DNA from: Paractinoplanes deccanensis
GTDB taxonomy: Bacteria > Actinomycetota > Actinomycetes > Mycobacteriales > Micromonosporaceae
Assembly (NCBI RefSeq): GCF_016862115.1
Contig: NZ_BOMI01000174.1
Coordinates: forward strand, 1-64,000
Direction of reading: 5' to 3'
Length of the DNA: 64,000 nucleotides
Made by a program: the position numbers and the translations under genes. The notes below the pieces were generated by a model. That model was not told where the DNA came from, made no database searches, and saw nothing but the letters and a program-made list of their open reading frames with translations. Below are positions 25,027 through 33,992 of the stretch, piece by piece (position 1 is the first letter of the stretch; the number at the start of each line of letters is the position of its first letter).

Positions 25027-26088
25027 TCAGCGCGTGGCCTGGAAGACCAGGTTGAACGGGGTCTCGGCGACCCGGCGGAAGCCGGTGAAGCCGGCCCCGG
25101 TCGCCACCTCGCGCAGCCGCTTCTCGCCGGCCTGCGCGCCGAGGGCGGCGCCGACCTCCTGGGAGAGCGAGTTCGGCGTGCACAGCAGCGTCGAGGCTCC
25201 GTAGTAGACGGCGCTGACCGGGTTGAGGTTGTCGCGCAGCGTGTCGCCGGCGTGCGGCTCGACGATGAGCAGCGAGCCGCCGTCGGCGAGGCGCGAGCGC
25301 AGGTGGGTGAGGACGCCGGCCGGATCGCCCATGTCGTGCAGGCAGTCGAAGAGGCAGATCAGGTCGTAGACGCCGGTGAGCTCCTTCGCCGCGCCGGTCT
25401 CGAAACGGGTCCGATTGGCGACACCGGCCTCGGCGGCCCGCTGCCGCGCGGTCTCGATGGAGCCGCCGTGGTAGTCGATGCCGACGAAGGTCGAGCCCGG
25501 ATATTCGGCGGCCATCAGGATCGTGGAGGCGCCGAGCCCGCAGCCGACGTCGGCGACCCGGCAGCCGTCGCGCAGCGCCGCCTCGACGCCGTCCATCGCG
25601 GGGATCCACTCGGCGACCAGGTGCGCGTGGTAGCCGGGGCGGAAGAAGCGCTCGCACCCCTCGTACAGGTCGTGGTGGTGCTCGTGCCAGCCGACCCCCT
25701 CGCCGGTGCGGAAGGCGTCGATCAGCCGGTCGGTGGAGCGGACCGCCGCCAGCAGCAGCTCGAAGCCGCCGATGACGCAGGCCGGGCTGTTCTCGTCGGT
25801 GAGCGCCACGGCCTTCTCGGCCGGCAGGGAGAAGCGGTCGTCGCCGTCGAGCTCGACGTAGCCGGCCGCGGCCTGCGCCGACAGCCACTCACGGACGTAC
25901 CGCTCGGCGGTGCCGGTACGCTCGGCCAGCTCGGCGGGCGTGACCGGCTTGCCATCGGCCATCGCGCGGTAGAGGCCCAGCTTGTCGCCGATCACGGCCA
26001 TCGAACCGGTCAGCATCGAGCCGAAGTCGCCGACGGCCTTGAAGACGAACTCCATCAGGCGCTGCTCGTTCAGGGTTGAGGTAGTCAT
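25027..26088 (-). CDS. SAM-dependent methyltransferase with winged-helix N-terminus
   Basis: The protein has 353 residues. It begins MTTSTLNEQRLMEFVFKAVG, typical of a mycobacterial/actinobacterial family (Rv2258c-like) with an N-terminal winged helix (about 35-90, TPAELAERTGTAERYVREWL). SAM motif I is VADVGCGLGASTI at about 180-192, followed by FVGIDYH and LFDCLHDMGDP. The substrate is unknown. It is divergent from the SARP-like regulator across 85 bp, so that regulator may control it. Confidence 0.9.
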   Translation of the reverse strand: MTTSTLNEQRLMEFVFKAVGDFGSMLTGSMAVIGDKLGLYRAMADGKPVTPAELAERTGTAERYVREWLSAQAAAGYVELDGDDRFSLPAEKAVALTDENSPACVIGGFELLLAAVRSTDRLIDAFRTGEGVGWHEHHHDLYEGCERFFRPGYHAHLVAEWIPAMDGVEAALRDGCRVADVGCGLGASTILMAAEYPGSTFVGIDYHGGSIETARQRAAEAGVANRTRFETGAAKELTGVYDLICLFDCLHDMGDPAGVLTHLRSRLADGGSLLIVEPHAGDTLRDNLNPVSAVYYGASTLLCTPNSLSQEVGAALGAQAGEKRLREVATGAGFTGFRRVAETPFNLVFQATR

Positions 26089-26119
26089 GCGGCGGGACGC
26101 TAATCGGGCCGATTTCCGT

Positions 26120-26141
26120 TTCGTGTCCGCTTCCCGTCCGC
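26120..26141. promoter_or_regulatory. SARP-type direct repeat
   Basis: Two 11-bp direct repeats, TTCGTGTCCGC and TTCCCGTCCGC (9 of 11 identical), lie end to end in the divergent region before the SARP-like gene. SARP proteins bind heptamers repeated every 11 bp, so this is a candidate site for autoregulation and for control of the methyltransferase. Confidence 0.4.
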
Positions 26142-26173
26142 ACCGGCCGCGCGAAGCGCGCACAATCACCGGC

Positions 26174-29100
26174 ATGCCCGGCGAGCTGCGCATCCGGTTG
26201 TTCGGCGGCTTCCACGCGGAGGTCGCCGGCCGGCCCGTCGTCGAGTGGCATCGCAGCGCCGCCCTCTCGCTGGTCAAGCTGCTCGCGCTCACCCCCGGCC
26301 ACCGCCTGCACCGCGAGCGCGCCGTCGACCTGCTCTGGCCGGCCGTGCCGTCGCGCCTCGACAAGGCCCTGCACTTCGCCCGGCGCGCCCTGGGCAGCGA
26401 TCATCTGCTGCTGCGCGACGAGATGGTCTCGCTGCTCGGCTCGCCCCTCTGGATCGACGTCGACGCCTTCGAGGAGGCGGCCCGCGGCGGCGACCTGCAC
26501 GAGGCCCTTCGGCTGTACGCCGGGGAGCTGCTGCCCGAGAACAGGTTCGACTCCTGGGCGTCGCCGCGCCGCGACCAGTTGCGCGACGCGCTCGCCACGG
26601 TTCTGTTGTCGCAGGCCGCCGCGTCGCAGTCCCGGGGTGACCGGCGCGCGGCGATCGGGGCGCTGGAGCGGCTCGTCGAGGCCGATCCGCTGCACGAGGA
26701 GGCGTACGCCCGGTTGATGGCCCTGGAGGACCGCCACCGGGCCCTGCGCCGCTACGAGCAGATCACCGGCCGGCTGGAGGAGGAGCTCGGCGTGGCGCCG
26801 GGCGCCGCCCTGCAACGGGCCCACCGCGCCCTGCTCGACCGGTCCGGCGTGCCCGGCGGGGCGGAGGAGCGCAAGCTCGTCACGGTGCTCGACGCCGACT
26901 TCCGCGGCGGGGCCGGCGACGGCGACCCCGAGCGGGCGCGCCGGGAGGCGGCGGCCTGGACCGGCATGCTCGGCGAGATCGCCGGGCGCTGGGGCGGCAC
27001 GGTGCGTCCCCGGGTCGGCGGCGGCGTCATCGCGGTCTTCGGCTACCCGGTGGCCCACGAGGACCACGCCTCGCGCGCGCTGTGGGCCGGCTTCGAGATG
27101 CTGCAGCGCTGCCCCGCCCCGCTGCGGCTCGGCGTCGACACCGGCGAGATCATCGCCCCCGACCCGCCGTCGGAGGCGCTGGACGACATCGGCGGCGCGG
27201 TGCTCGACGGCGCCGGGCGGCTGCGCGAGGCCGCTCCCCCGCGCACCCTCCAGGCCGCCGGGCGCACCCGCCGGGCGGCCCGCCGAGGCGCCTTCCGCTT
27301 CGGCGGCAGCCGGCTGCTGGCGGCGTCGTGGGCCGCCGAGCAGCAGGTCACCGGCGAGCCACCGATGGCCGGCCGGGCCGGCGAACTGCGCGCCGTGCTG
27401 GCCCTCGTCGACGAGGCGGTGACCGCCCGCGACCCGCGCCTCGTCACGGTCGTCGGCGCCGCCGGCATCGGCAAGAGCCGCCTGATCCGCGAGGCCGTGC
27501 TGGAGGCCGTGGCCGCCCGCCCCGGCATGCGGGTGCTGCGCGGCCGCTGCCTCGCCGCCGGCGACGGCATCACATACTGGCCGCTCGGCGAGATCCTGCG
27601 CGACGCCTGCGACATCCCGCTCGGCGCGCCCGCCCGGGTCGCCGCCGCCCGCCTGCGCCTGGCGGTGCAGCAGCTGGGCCCCGGCACGGCGGCTGTTCCC
27701 GCCCCACGTGCCGCCGCCTCGTCACCGGCGGCCCCGGTGGACGCCACCGTGCACGCTCTCGCCGCCGGGGCCGCGATCCGCCTGCCGGGCAACCCGCTCA
27801 ACGACGCCGCCCCGCGCACCGTCGCCGACGAGCTCGGCCGCGCCTGGCCCCGCTTCGTCACCGCCCTCGCCGCCCGCGGCCCGCTGCTGCTCGTCATCGA
27901 GGACCTGCACTGGGCCGGCGCGCCGATGCTCGACATGCTGGCCCGCCTGGTCGCCCGCTCGGCCGGGCCGATCGTGGTGCTGGCCACCGCCCGGCCCGAG
28001 CTGTTCGAGACGACCGCGCTGGCCGGCGCGTCCGTCGTCTCCCTGGGTGCCCTGTCCGACGACGCCGCCCGCGAGCTGGTCAACGCCCTCCCGCACGATC
28101 CGCGCCGGCGCGACGAGATCCTCGCCCGGGCCGAGGGCAACCCGTACTTCCTCGGGCAGCTCGCCGCCCACCTCGCCGAGGGCGCGTCCGGCGCGGCCCT
28201 GCCCGACACGCTGCACGCGCTGCTCGCCGCCCGGGTCGACGCGCTGCCCACGGCGGAGAAGAGGCTGCTCCAGGCGGCCGCGGTGATGGGCCGGGTCTTC
28301 TGGACCGAGCCGCTGCGCGACCGCCGCGACCCCGAGGCCCTCGCGTCGCTCGAACGCCGCGGCCTCGTGCTCGCCCGCCCCGCGCCCGGCCCCGACGGCC
28401 GCACCGAATACGCCTTCCGGCACGCCCTGCTGCGCGACGTCGCCTACGCCGCCCTGCCGACCGCCCAGCGCGCGACCGGCCACGCGGACATCGCCGCCTG
28501 GCTCGAGGAGATCTCCCGCGAGCGGGTCGACGAGGTCATCGAGCTGGTCGCCTTCCACTACGCGGCGGCCGCCGACAACGCCGAGACCGACGACTGGGTG
28601 CGCGGTAAGGCGTTCCGCTCGCTCATCGACGCCGGCATCGGCGCGCGCCGTCGTTACGCCGTGCAGAAGGCCCTAGATCTGCATCGCCGTGCCCTGCGCT
28701 ACGCCGCGGATCCCGCCGAGGCGTGGGAGGCGATCGGCGACGACCACGAGACCGCGTACGCCGGCGACGAGGCCCTGAGCGCGTGGCGGGAGGCGATCGC
28801 GCTGAGCGTGGGCGACCGCCGTGCCGCGCTCTGCCTGAAGTCCGCGCAGATGACGGTGACCCGCTGGGGCGGCTTCCGGGCGCCCGCCGACCCGGCCCTC
28901 GGCGACCGGGTCATCGACGAGGGGCTGGCGGCCGTCAGCGACCCGTCCCTCAAGTCGATGCTGCTGTCGCTGCGCGCCCTCTGCGGCACCCGCTGGGCGT
29001 GGACCGGCCGCCCCGACCCCGTGCCGCTCGCCCGCCGGCGCCAGGCCTCCGCCACCGCCGAGACCCTGGCCGAGCGCCTCGGCTCGACCGCGCTGCGCTG

Positions 29101-29944
29101 GCTCGCCCTGCTCGGCAGGTCCTCCGTGCATTTCCAGGAGGGCCGCTACGACGACGCGGTCCGCGACGTGCTCGAGCAGAACGCGCTCGTCGAGCACGAC
29201 GGCACCGACCGCGACCGGGCGCTGGCCCACGCCATCGCCTCGCTCGTGCTGGCCGATGTGCGCGGCGACCACACCGGCGCGCTGGAGCACGCGATCCGCT
29301 CGTACGACTGGGCCAGGAACCTGTCCCCGCACGACCGGCTGCACGGCACCTGCGCCATGCTCACCTGCCTGGAGAATTTGGACCGCCGCGACGAGATCGA
29401 CCCGTACCTCGACGAGCACCTGACGCTGCGCCAGGGACCGGAGGCGGAGATGGCGTGCCCGTACATCAGGCTGGGTGTGGTCGTCGGCGCGCTCTCGCTG
29501 GCCCGCCGCGGCGAGACGGCCGAGGCCCGCAGGGTGGCGGCCACCGTACCGCTGGAACTGAAACAGCCCGGCAACGCCGAGGCGATGCGCGCCCTGCTCC
29601 ACATCGAGCTCGGCGAGGCCGGCACCGCCCGCGACCTGGCCCGGCACATCGTGCCGCTGGGCCGCCGCCCCGGCCCCGAGGAGATCCCCCGCGAGGCGCT
29701 GGCGCTGGTGGAGGCCCTGTCCGCCCTCGGCGACCACGCGGCGCTGCGCGACTTCCTGCCCACCGCCCGCGCGGCCGCCGGCTACCTGGCCCCGATCGGC
29801 CCCGTCTGCGACCGCGCCGAGGCCAAGATCCTGGCCGCGGCGGGCGACCACGCCGCCGCCACCGCCCTGATGACCCGCGCGGCCGCCGAGTTCGGCCGCA
29901 TGGCGCTCCGCTTCGAGGCAACGCGCTCCGTGCCCGTCTCGTAA
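26174..29944 (+). CDS. SARP-like regulator fused to a cyclase-like domain and STAND ATPase
   Basis: The protein has 1256 residues. Residues 1-95 are an OmpR-type winged helix (LRIRLFGGFHAEVAGRPVVE, with HRERAVDLLWP) and about 96-235 a BTAD domain (ELLPENRFDSWASPRRDQLR). Residues 240-390 resemble a class III adenylate cyclase (WGGTVRPRVGGGVIAVFGYP, then HEDHASRALWAGFEM) but are shortened and lack a clear set of metal Asp residues. Walker A is GAAGIGKS at about 428-435 and Walker B LLLVIEDLHWAG near 572; TPR-like helices fill the rest. Such proteins switch secondary metabolism or local genes. A degenerate cyclase in this position is unusual. Confidence 0.85.
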   Translation: MPGELRIRLFGGFHAEVAGRPVVEWHRSAALSLVKLLALTPGHRLHRERAVDLLWPAVPSRLDKALHFARRALGSDHLLLRDEMVSLLGSPLWIDVDAFEEAARGGDLHEALRLYAGELLPENRFDSWASPRRDQLRDALATVLLSQAAASQSRGDRRAAIGALERLVEADPLHEEAYARLMALEDRHRALRRYEQITGRLEEELGVAPGAALQRAHRALLDRSGVPGGAEERKLVTVLDADFRGGAGDGDPERARREAAAWTGMLGEIAGRWGGTVRPRVGGGVIAVFGYPVAHEDHASRALWAGFEMLQRCPAPLRLGVDTGEIIAPDPPSEALDDIGGAVLDGAGRLREAAPPRTLQAAGRTRRAARRGAFRFGGSRLLAASWAAEQQVTGEPPMAGRAGELRAVLALVDEAVTARDPRLVTVVGAAGIGKSRLIREAVLEAVAARPGMRVLRGRCLAAGDGITYWPLGEILRDACDIPLGAPARVAAARLRLAVQQLGPGTAAVPAPRAAASSPAAPVDATVHALAAGAAIRLPGNPLNDAAPRTVADELGRAWPRFVTALAARGPLLLVIEDLHWAGAPMLDMLARLVARSAGPIVVLATARPELFETTALAGASVVSLGALSDDAARELVNALPHDPRRRDEILARAEGNPYFLGQLAAHLAEGASGAALPDTLHALLAARVDALPTAEKRLLQAAAVMGRVFWTEPLRDRRDPEALASLERRGLVLARPAPGPDGRTEYAFRHALLRDVAYAALPTAQRATGHADIAAWLEEISRERVDEVIELVAFHYAAAADNAETDDWVRGKAFRSLIDAGIGARRRYAVQKALDLHRRALRYAADPAEAWEAIGDDHETAYAGDEALSAWREAIALSVGDRRAALCLKSAQMTVTRWGGFRAPADPALGDRVIDEGLAAVSDPSLKSMLLSLRALCGTRWAWTGRPDPVPLARRRQASATAETLAERLGSTALRWLALLGRSSVHFQEGRYDDAVRDVLEQNALVEHDGTDRDRALAHAIASLVLADVRGDHTGALEHAIRSYDWARNLSPHDRLHGTCAMLTCLENLDRRDEIDPYLDEHLTLRQGPEAEMACPYIRLGVVVGALSLARRGETAEARRVAATVPLELKQPGNAEAMRALLHIELGEAGTARDLARHIVPLGRRPGPEEIPREALALVEALSALGDHAALRDFLPTARAAAGYLAPIGPVCDRAEAKILAAAGDHAAATALMTRAAAEFGRMALRFEATRSVPVS

Positions 29945-29955
29945 GCTCACCCACG

Positions 29956-30498
29956 ATGCGACTGATCACCGACCGCCTGCTGCTGCGCCCCCTCCGCCCC
30001 GGCGACGAGGCCGACGTGCTCGCCTACCGCGGCCGCGCCGACGTCTCCCGCTACCTCGAGAGCGAGCCGATGACCCCCGGCGACGTCGAGGGCTTCATCG
30101 CCGAACGCGCCACCGCCACCAGCCTCGACAAGGACGGCGACCGCATCCTGCTCGCCGCCGAGCTGGACGGCCACGTCATCGGCGACGTGCGCCTGCGCGC
30201 CGGCCGCCTCGAGGACGCCCAGGGCGAGCTCGGCTGGGTCTTCCACCCCGGCCACCACGGCAGGGGTTACGCCACCGAGGCCGCCCGCGCCCTGATGCGC
30301 CTCGGCTTCGAGGACCTGGGCCTGCACCGCGTCTGGGCCCAGCTCGACCCCCGCAACAAGGCCTCAGCCCGCGTCTGCGAACGCCTCGGCATGCGCCAGG
30401 AGGCCCTGCTGATCGAGGAGTCCCGCTTCAAGGGCGAATGGGGCGACCTGGCCATCTACGCCCTCCTCGCTCGCGAGTGGACAAGCACGCGGAAGTAG
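29956..30498 (+). CDS. GNAT N-acetyltransferase
   Basis: The protein has 180 residues of the acetyltransf_3 (RimJ-like) type. It begins MRLITDRLLLRPLRPGDEAD; the acetyl-CoA loop is HPGHHGRGYATEAARALM and the C-terminal motif NKASARVCERLGM is typical. It probably acetylates an amine or a protein N-terminus. It starts 11 bp after the SARP-like gene on the same strand, so it is probably co-transcribed. A TAAGCT box 8 nt before the ATG could also give a separate leaderless message. Confidence 0.9.
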   Translation: MRLITDRLLLRPLRPGDEADVLAYRGRADVSRYLESEPMTPGDVEGFIAERATATSLDKDGDRILLAAELDGHVIGDVRLRAGRLEDAQGELGWVFHPGHHGRGYATEAARALMRLGFEDLGLHRVWAQLDPRNKASARVCERLGMRQEALLIEESRFKGEWGDLAIYALLAREWTSTRK

Positions 30499-30572
30499 CC
30501 GTGAGGTGAACGGCGGACGTCCTCGCGAGGGATAGACAGGCATGATCGTTGCCCATTAGCGTGTGCCGATCT

Positions 30573-30596
30573 CGCCGGGCCGCTCACGGCCCGGCG
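30573..30596 (+). terminator. Perfect GC-rich hairpin
   Basis: A 10-bp perfect stem (CGCCGGGCCG with its complement) and a CTCA loop, followed by TTCC, lie 75 bp after the GNAT stop and 31 bp before the next start. It could be a terminator of the upstream operon or a 5'-leader hairpin of the secreted-protein gene. Confidence 0.6.
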
Positions 30597-30627
30597 TTCC
30601 TTGCCGCATGTCACGAGGGGATTCACC

Positions 30628-31038
30628 ATGCGCAAAACCACTCGCCGCCTTCTGTCCGGCCTGGCCGCGACCGTCACCACCGTCGGCCTGGCCGCCACCC
30701 TGGGCGCGACTCCGGCCCAGGCACAGGCCGACGGCGACGCCTACACCCAGTCCTGGATCGCCAAGGGCTACGTCGCCCACGCCGGCTACGTCTACTTCAC
30801 CGCCCTGGGCGAGAAGTTCACCCTCTTCGACTCCGACGCCGACGGTGCCGGCATCTCGGTGCAGTACTACGTGAACGGCGCCTACCGCGAGGAGCTCTAC
30901 CTCGGCACGGGCAACGGCACCGACAAGACCTTCGACCGCTCCTTCGCCGAGGGCGCCGCCATCCGCTTCCGCATCTGCCTCATCGACAACGGCGTCATCC
31001 AGGACCCGACCTGCGCCTGGGACGGCGCCACAGCCTGA
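30628..31038 (+). CDS. Small secreted protein of unknown function
   Basis: The protein has 136 residues. The signal peptide (MRKTTRRLLSGLAATVTTVG, cleaved after ATPAQA at about 31) leaves a mature domain of about 105 residues with many aromatic and acidic residues (VYFTALGEKFTLFDSDADGA) and one Cys pair (RICLID, DPTCAWDG), a likely disulfide. It looks like a beta-sandwich extracellular protein. The start is the ATG at 30628 with GAGGGG upstream. No enzyme motif is seen. Confidence 0.8.
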   Translation: MRKTTRRLLSGLAATVTTVGLAATLGATPAQAQADGDAYTQSWIAKGYVAHAGYVYFTALGEKFTLFDSDADGAGISVQYYVNGAYREELYLGTGNGTDKTFDRSFAEGAAIRFRICLIDNGVIQDPTCAWDGATA

Positions 31039-31043
31039 CGATC

Positions 31044-31085
31044 CGCGCGGCCGGGCCGATCCCCCACAGTCGGCCGGGCCGCGCG
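31044..31085 (+). terminator. Terminator of the secreted-protein gene
   Basis: Two 16-bp arms (31044-31059 and 31070-31085) are complementary at all but one position around a 10-nt loop, starting 5 nt after the stop codon. This is a strong GC-rich hairpin of actinomycete type without a T-tract. Confidence 0.7.
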
Positions 31086-31210
31086 CCGGCAACGGGCACG
31101 CGGTCGCGGTCTTCGCCGAAGCCCGCGCACTGCTCACGCCTCATTATGGCTCCGGGATGCGAGGTCAAGATTCGGCCGATGGCGGCAGGGCAGCATGACA
31201 AGATGGATCA

Positions 31211-32122
31211 ATGCTCATCAGCGCATTCGATCACTACGTCTTGTCGGAGAGATTCGTTACGACGGCCAAGGAATTGCGCGAATTTATCACCGAGGTCGAA
31301 GCCGTTGCCGCCCGAGATGGCTGTGACGTGTTCTGGCGAGGGCAAGCTGACCATCGATGGGGAGTCACTTCGTCGTTAGCGCGAATAGCCGACTCTCCCG
31401 CCGCTCTTACGGACGCGGAACTCGCCACCGCAGAGAAGCGCCTGCTGACGGAGGCGAAGCAATGGGTAACCTCGTTGGCGACACCACCGGCCAACGATCT
31501 CGAGTGGCTGGCCTTGCTGCAGCATCACGGAGTGCCGACCCGAATGCTCGACTTTACTCCGGATCCGCTGATTGCAACCTTCTTCGCGTCGGAAGCCCAC
31601 GACGACATCGAAGGGCGCATATTCGGAATCCTGGTACCTCACCGCGACATGCGCCTCACTGCAGCCGACGTGGCCACCTTCGACATCAGTAACGTCCCGA
31701 GCGGTCAAATCCGGCTGTGGCAACCGGGACCACACGTCTCGCCGAGACTCGCCGCACAAAGTGGCGTCTTCGTCGTGGGAAAGCTTCCGTCCACGCAGGT
31801 GGCCAGGTTTGTCAACGACAAGGCAACGAATCCCAGTGAGCGTCTCATGGTGAGGTCCGAGATCGTCTCGATCATGTCCATACCCCTTTACATGTTGCCG
31901 CTCGGGACGACACGGCGGAGCACATCGACCGTATTGAGCTGCTTCACCGCGCGAATTCACGTCGACAAATCTTCCATCAGGGACCAACTGTCGAAGAAGG
32001 CGAACAGGGGAGACTTGCGTCCGTCGGGTTCGAAGATCGATCATGCGTACTGCTATCCCGACGTCGAGGGAATGGTCCGCTATTCGCGGGTCCTCAAAGC
32101 GGTCAACAGAGGCTTGGGCTGA
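31211..32122 (+). CDS. FRG-domain protein
   Basis: The protein has 303 residues. The FRG domain (about 15-200) is shown by DVFWRGQADHRWGVTSSLAR and LLQHHGVPTRMLDFTPDPLI, then ATFFASEA; the rest is not recognised. FRG domains have no established reaction and occur in phage, defence-island and toxin-like contexts. The gene differs from its surroundings: many codons end in A or T, base composition is visibly lower in GC, and a broken gene follows. It was probably acquired by transfer. No defence partner gene is adjacent. Confidence 0.85.
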   Translation: MLISAFDHYVLSERFVTTAKELREFITEVEAVAARDGCDVFWRGQADHRWGVTSSLARIADSPAALTDAELATAEKRLLTEAKQWVTSLATPPANDLEWLALLQHHGVPTRMLDFTPDPLIATFFASEAHDDIEGRIFGILVPHRDMRLTAADVATFDISNVPSGQIRLWQPGPHVSPRLAAQSGVFVVGKLPSTQVARFVNDKATNPSERLMVRSEIVSIMSIPLYMLPLGTTRRSTSTVLSCFTARIHVDKSSIRDQLSKKANRGDLRPSGSKIDHAYCYPDVEGMVRYSRVLKAVNRGLG

Positions 32123-32265
32123 CAGAGCCCTTGCGGCACCTCTGCGTTCCCGTAGTGGCGAGGGCGCGCGGAGTGCACAATGCGAACCTGAGTCAGGAGC
32201 AGACCTGCGCCCGGGCGCACCCGGCCCCGCGGACATTCGCTTGCGGATCTCGGCGGGCTGGTCGG

Positions 32266-32486
32266 TCATGGCATGGACAGCATCCACGCGCCGAGGATCG
32301 GCGGGATCGCGGACAGGATGAGGATGGGTGGCGTGGAAGCTCGGGGCGACCTCGCCGCGGCGGCCAGTAAAGGGGCGAGTCCCGTCCACAGGAAGAAGCC
32401 CTCACGAAGAAGAAGATCGCGCCGATCACGAAGATCAGGGTTGCCTCGAGGTGGCAGGCGATTCGGAAGCTCCTGAACGCGGGCAT
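32266..32486 (-). pseudogene. Remnant of a small membrane protein (frameshifted)
   Basis: In one frame from the ATG at 32486: MPAFRSFRIACHLEATLIFV, then IGAIFFF. In the next frame: GFFLWTGLAPLLAAAARSPR, then ILILSAIPPILGAWMLSMP and a stop at 32266. Together they read like a two- or three-helix membrane protein of about 73 residues broken near 32400. The remaining 514-bp gap (32123-32636) holds nothing else I can support. Confidence 0.4.
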
Positions 32487-32636
32487 CACGATCGGCGAGG
32501 CGGTGAGTCGGTGGCCCGGCGCACCCAGCCGACCGGCGCCCTCATTCGCGCTCGCGCCTCGGACGTACTTGAACGCGTTCAACCATGTGACCGATCTTAG
32601 GGTGGCGGCCGGAGGGCGGCCGGGCCGGGTGTGCCG

Positions 32637-33905
32637 TCAGGCGCCCGCGGTGATCGGGTAGTTGGCGCGCAGCGTTCCTCCGGGGTCGAGGCGCTGCTTG
32701 ACCGCGCGCAGGCGGTCGAGGGTCGGTGGGTCGAAGGCGTCGGCGGCTGTGTCGCCGGGAGACAGGGCGAAGTAGGGCTTGCGGGGGCTCACCGACTTGC
32801 CGAGGCGGGTGGTGAGCTCGTCGAGGCCGGCTCGGGTGGCGGGGATCGGGGCGCCGAAGCAGTAGATGTAGTACGGCTCGGTGAGCGGGCCGAACGGTGT
32901 GCTGGACGGGCCGGCGAGGGCGCCGCCCGTGTGGCGCAGCTGGACGCCGAAGACCGGGGCGAGGGGCTGCGCCAGCAGCGCGCTCTCGGCCTCGTCGAGG
33001 CTGGTCAGCAGGAGGCTGCGGCTGGTGCCGGCGCTCGGCTCGATCGGGTCGGCCGTGATCTCGCCCAGGTCGGCGGGGGTCATGGCGCGGCGGGTGTCGG
33101 CGATGGTGGGTTTGCCGAACGGGCGTAGCAGCTCCTCCGCCTCGGCGGCCGGGCCCAGGTAGGTGACGTCGACCGCGACGAGCGGGTCGGCGCCGGGGAA
33201 GCTCGCCAGGCCGTACCAGAGGGTCAAGCCCTTGCCCGCGGACGCGGTGACCTCGCGGAACGTGTCGAGGACGGCGGATGCGCGGTCGGCCGGCCAGACC
33301 ATGCGGCCGCCGTAGACGGACGGCGCGGGGTGCAGGGCGAACTCGACCGCCGTGACCACCGCGTAGTCGCCGCCACCGCCGCGCAGCGCCCAGAAGAGCT
33401 CGGCGTCGGACTCGGCGGTCACCCTGCGGCTCCCGCCGTCGGCCGTCACCACGTCGAGGGCGGTCACGCTGTCGGCGGCCCAGCCGTGCGCGCGGCCGAA
33501 CCAGCTCAGGCCGCCGCCGAGCGTGTAGCCGGTGACGCTCACGATGGGCGAGCTGCCGGCCAGGCCGGTGAGCCCGTGCGCGGCCGCCGCCCGCTGGACC
33601 GCTCCCCACCGTACGCCTGCTCCTGCCCTTGCTCTGCCCGTCGCCGGATCGACGTGCAGCTCGTCGAAATCGGTGAGGCGCAACAGGATCGCGCCGTCCG
33701 TGTTGCCCGAGGCGCCGTGGCCGCCCGCCTGCGTGGCGACCGTCAGGCCGTTGCCGGCGGCGTACCGGAGAAGCGACGCCACATCGTCGGCGCCGGCGGC
33801 CTCGACGACCGCGGACACTGTCTGGTCCTTGAGGTTCCACGGCCGTGCGGCGGCGTCGAACCCGTCATCACCGGGCTTCAGCACCCGGCCCCGTAAGAAT
33901 TCCAT
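32637..33905 (-). CDS. FAD-linked oxidase (berberine-bridge-enzyme-like)
   Basis: The protein has 422 residues. The FAD-binding PCMH domain (about 30-205) has GLTVATQAGGHGASGN (the His in this loop is the usual covalent flavin site) and GYTLGGGLSWFGRAHGWAAD. The C-terminal BBE motif region includes LDPGGTLRANYPI. Such enzymes oxidise sugars or secondary metabolites. There is no signal peptide. The start is the ATG at 33905. It is divergent from a LysR gene across 87 bp with a perfect inverted repeat, and is probably its target. Confidence 0.9.
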   Translation of the reverse strand: MEFLRGRVLKPGDDGFDAAARPWNLKDQTVSAVVEAAGADDVASLLRYAAGNGLTVATQAGGHGASGNTDGAILLRLTDFDELHVDPATGRARAGAGVRWGAVQRAAAAHGLTGLAGSSPIVSVTGYTLGGGLSWFGRAHGWAADSVTALDVVTADGGSRRVTAESDAELFWALRGGGGDYAVVTAVEFALHPAPSVYGGRMVWPADRASAVLDTFREVTASAGKGLTLWYGLASFPGADPLVAVDVTYLGPAAEAEELLRPFGKPTIADTRRAMTPADLGEITADPIEPSAGTSRSLLLTSLDEAESALLAQPLAPVFGVQLRHTGGALAGPSSTPFGPLTEPYYIYCFGAPIPATRAGLDELTTRLGKSVSPRKPYFALSPGDTAADAFDPPTLDRLRAVKQRLDPGGTLRANYPITAGA

Positions 33906-33957
33906 GTGCCCACCCTCTGCCGGGTGCGCACTCCGATCAACGTGCTTCTGTGCCACG

Positions 33958-33980
33958 ATCGTGAAGCTCGACTTCACGAT
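33958..33980. promoter_or_regulatory. LysR-type operator
   Basis: ATCGTGAAG-n5-CTTCACGAT is a perfect 9-bp-arm inverted repeat in the divergent FAD-oxidase/lysR region, ending 12 bp before the lysR start. Size and position suit a LysR recognition site. Confidence 0.65.
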
Positions 33981-33992
33981 GGAGGGGGCCGG

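Noticed and set aside
31211..32122. FRG gene as part of a complete anti-phage system
   Set aside because: No nuclease, ATPase, reverse transcriptase or other partner is adjacent. Only an orphan FRG gene can be claimed.
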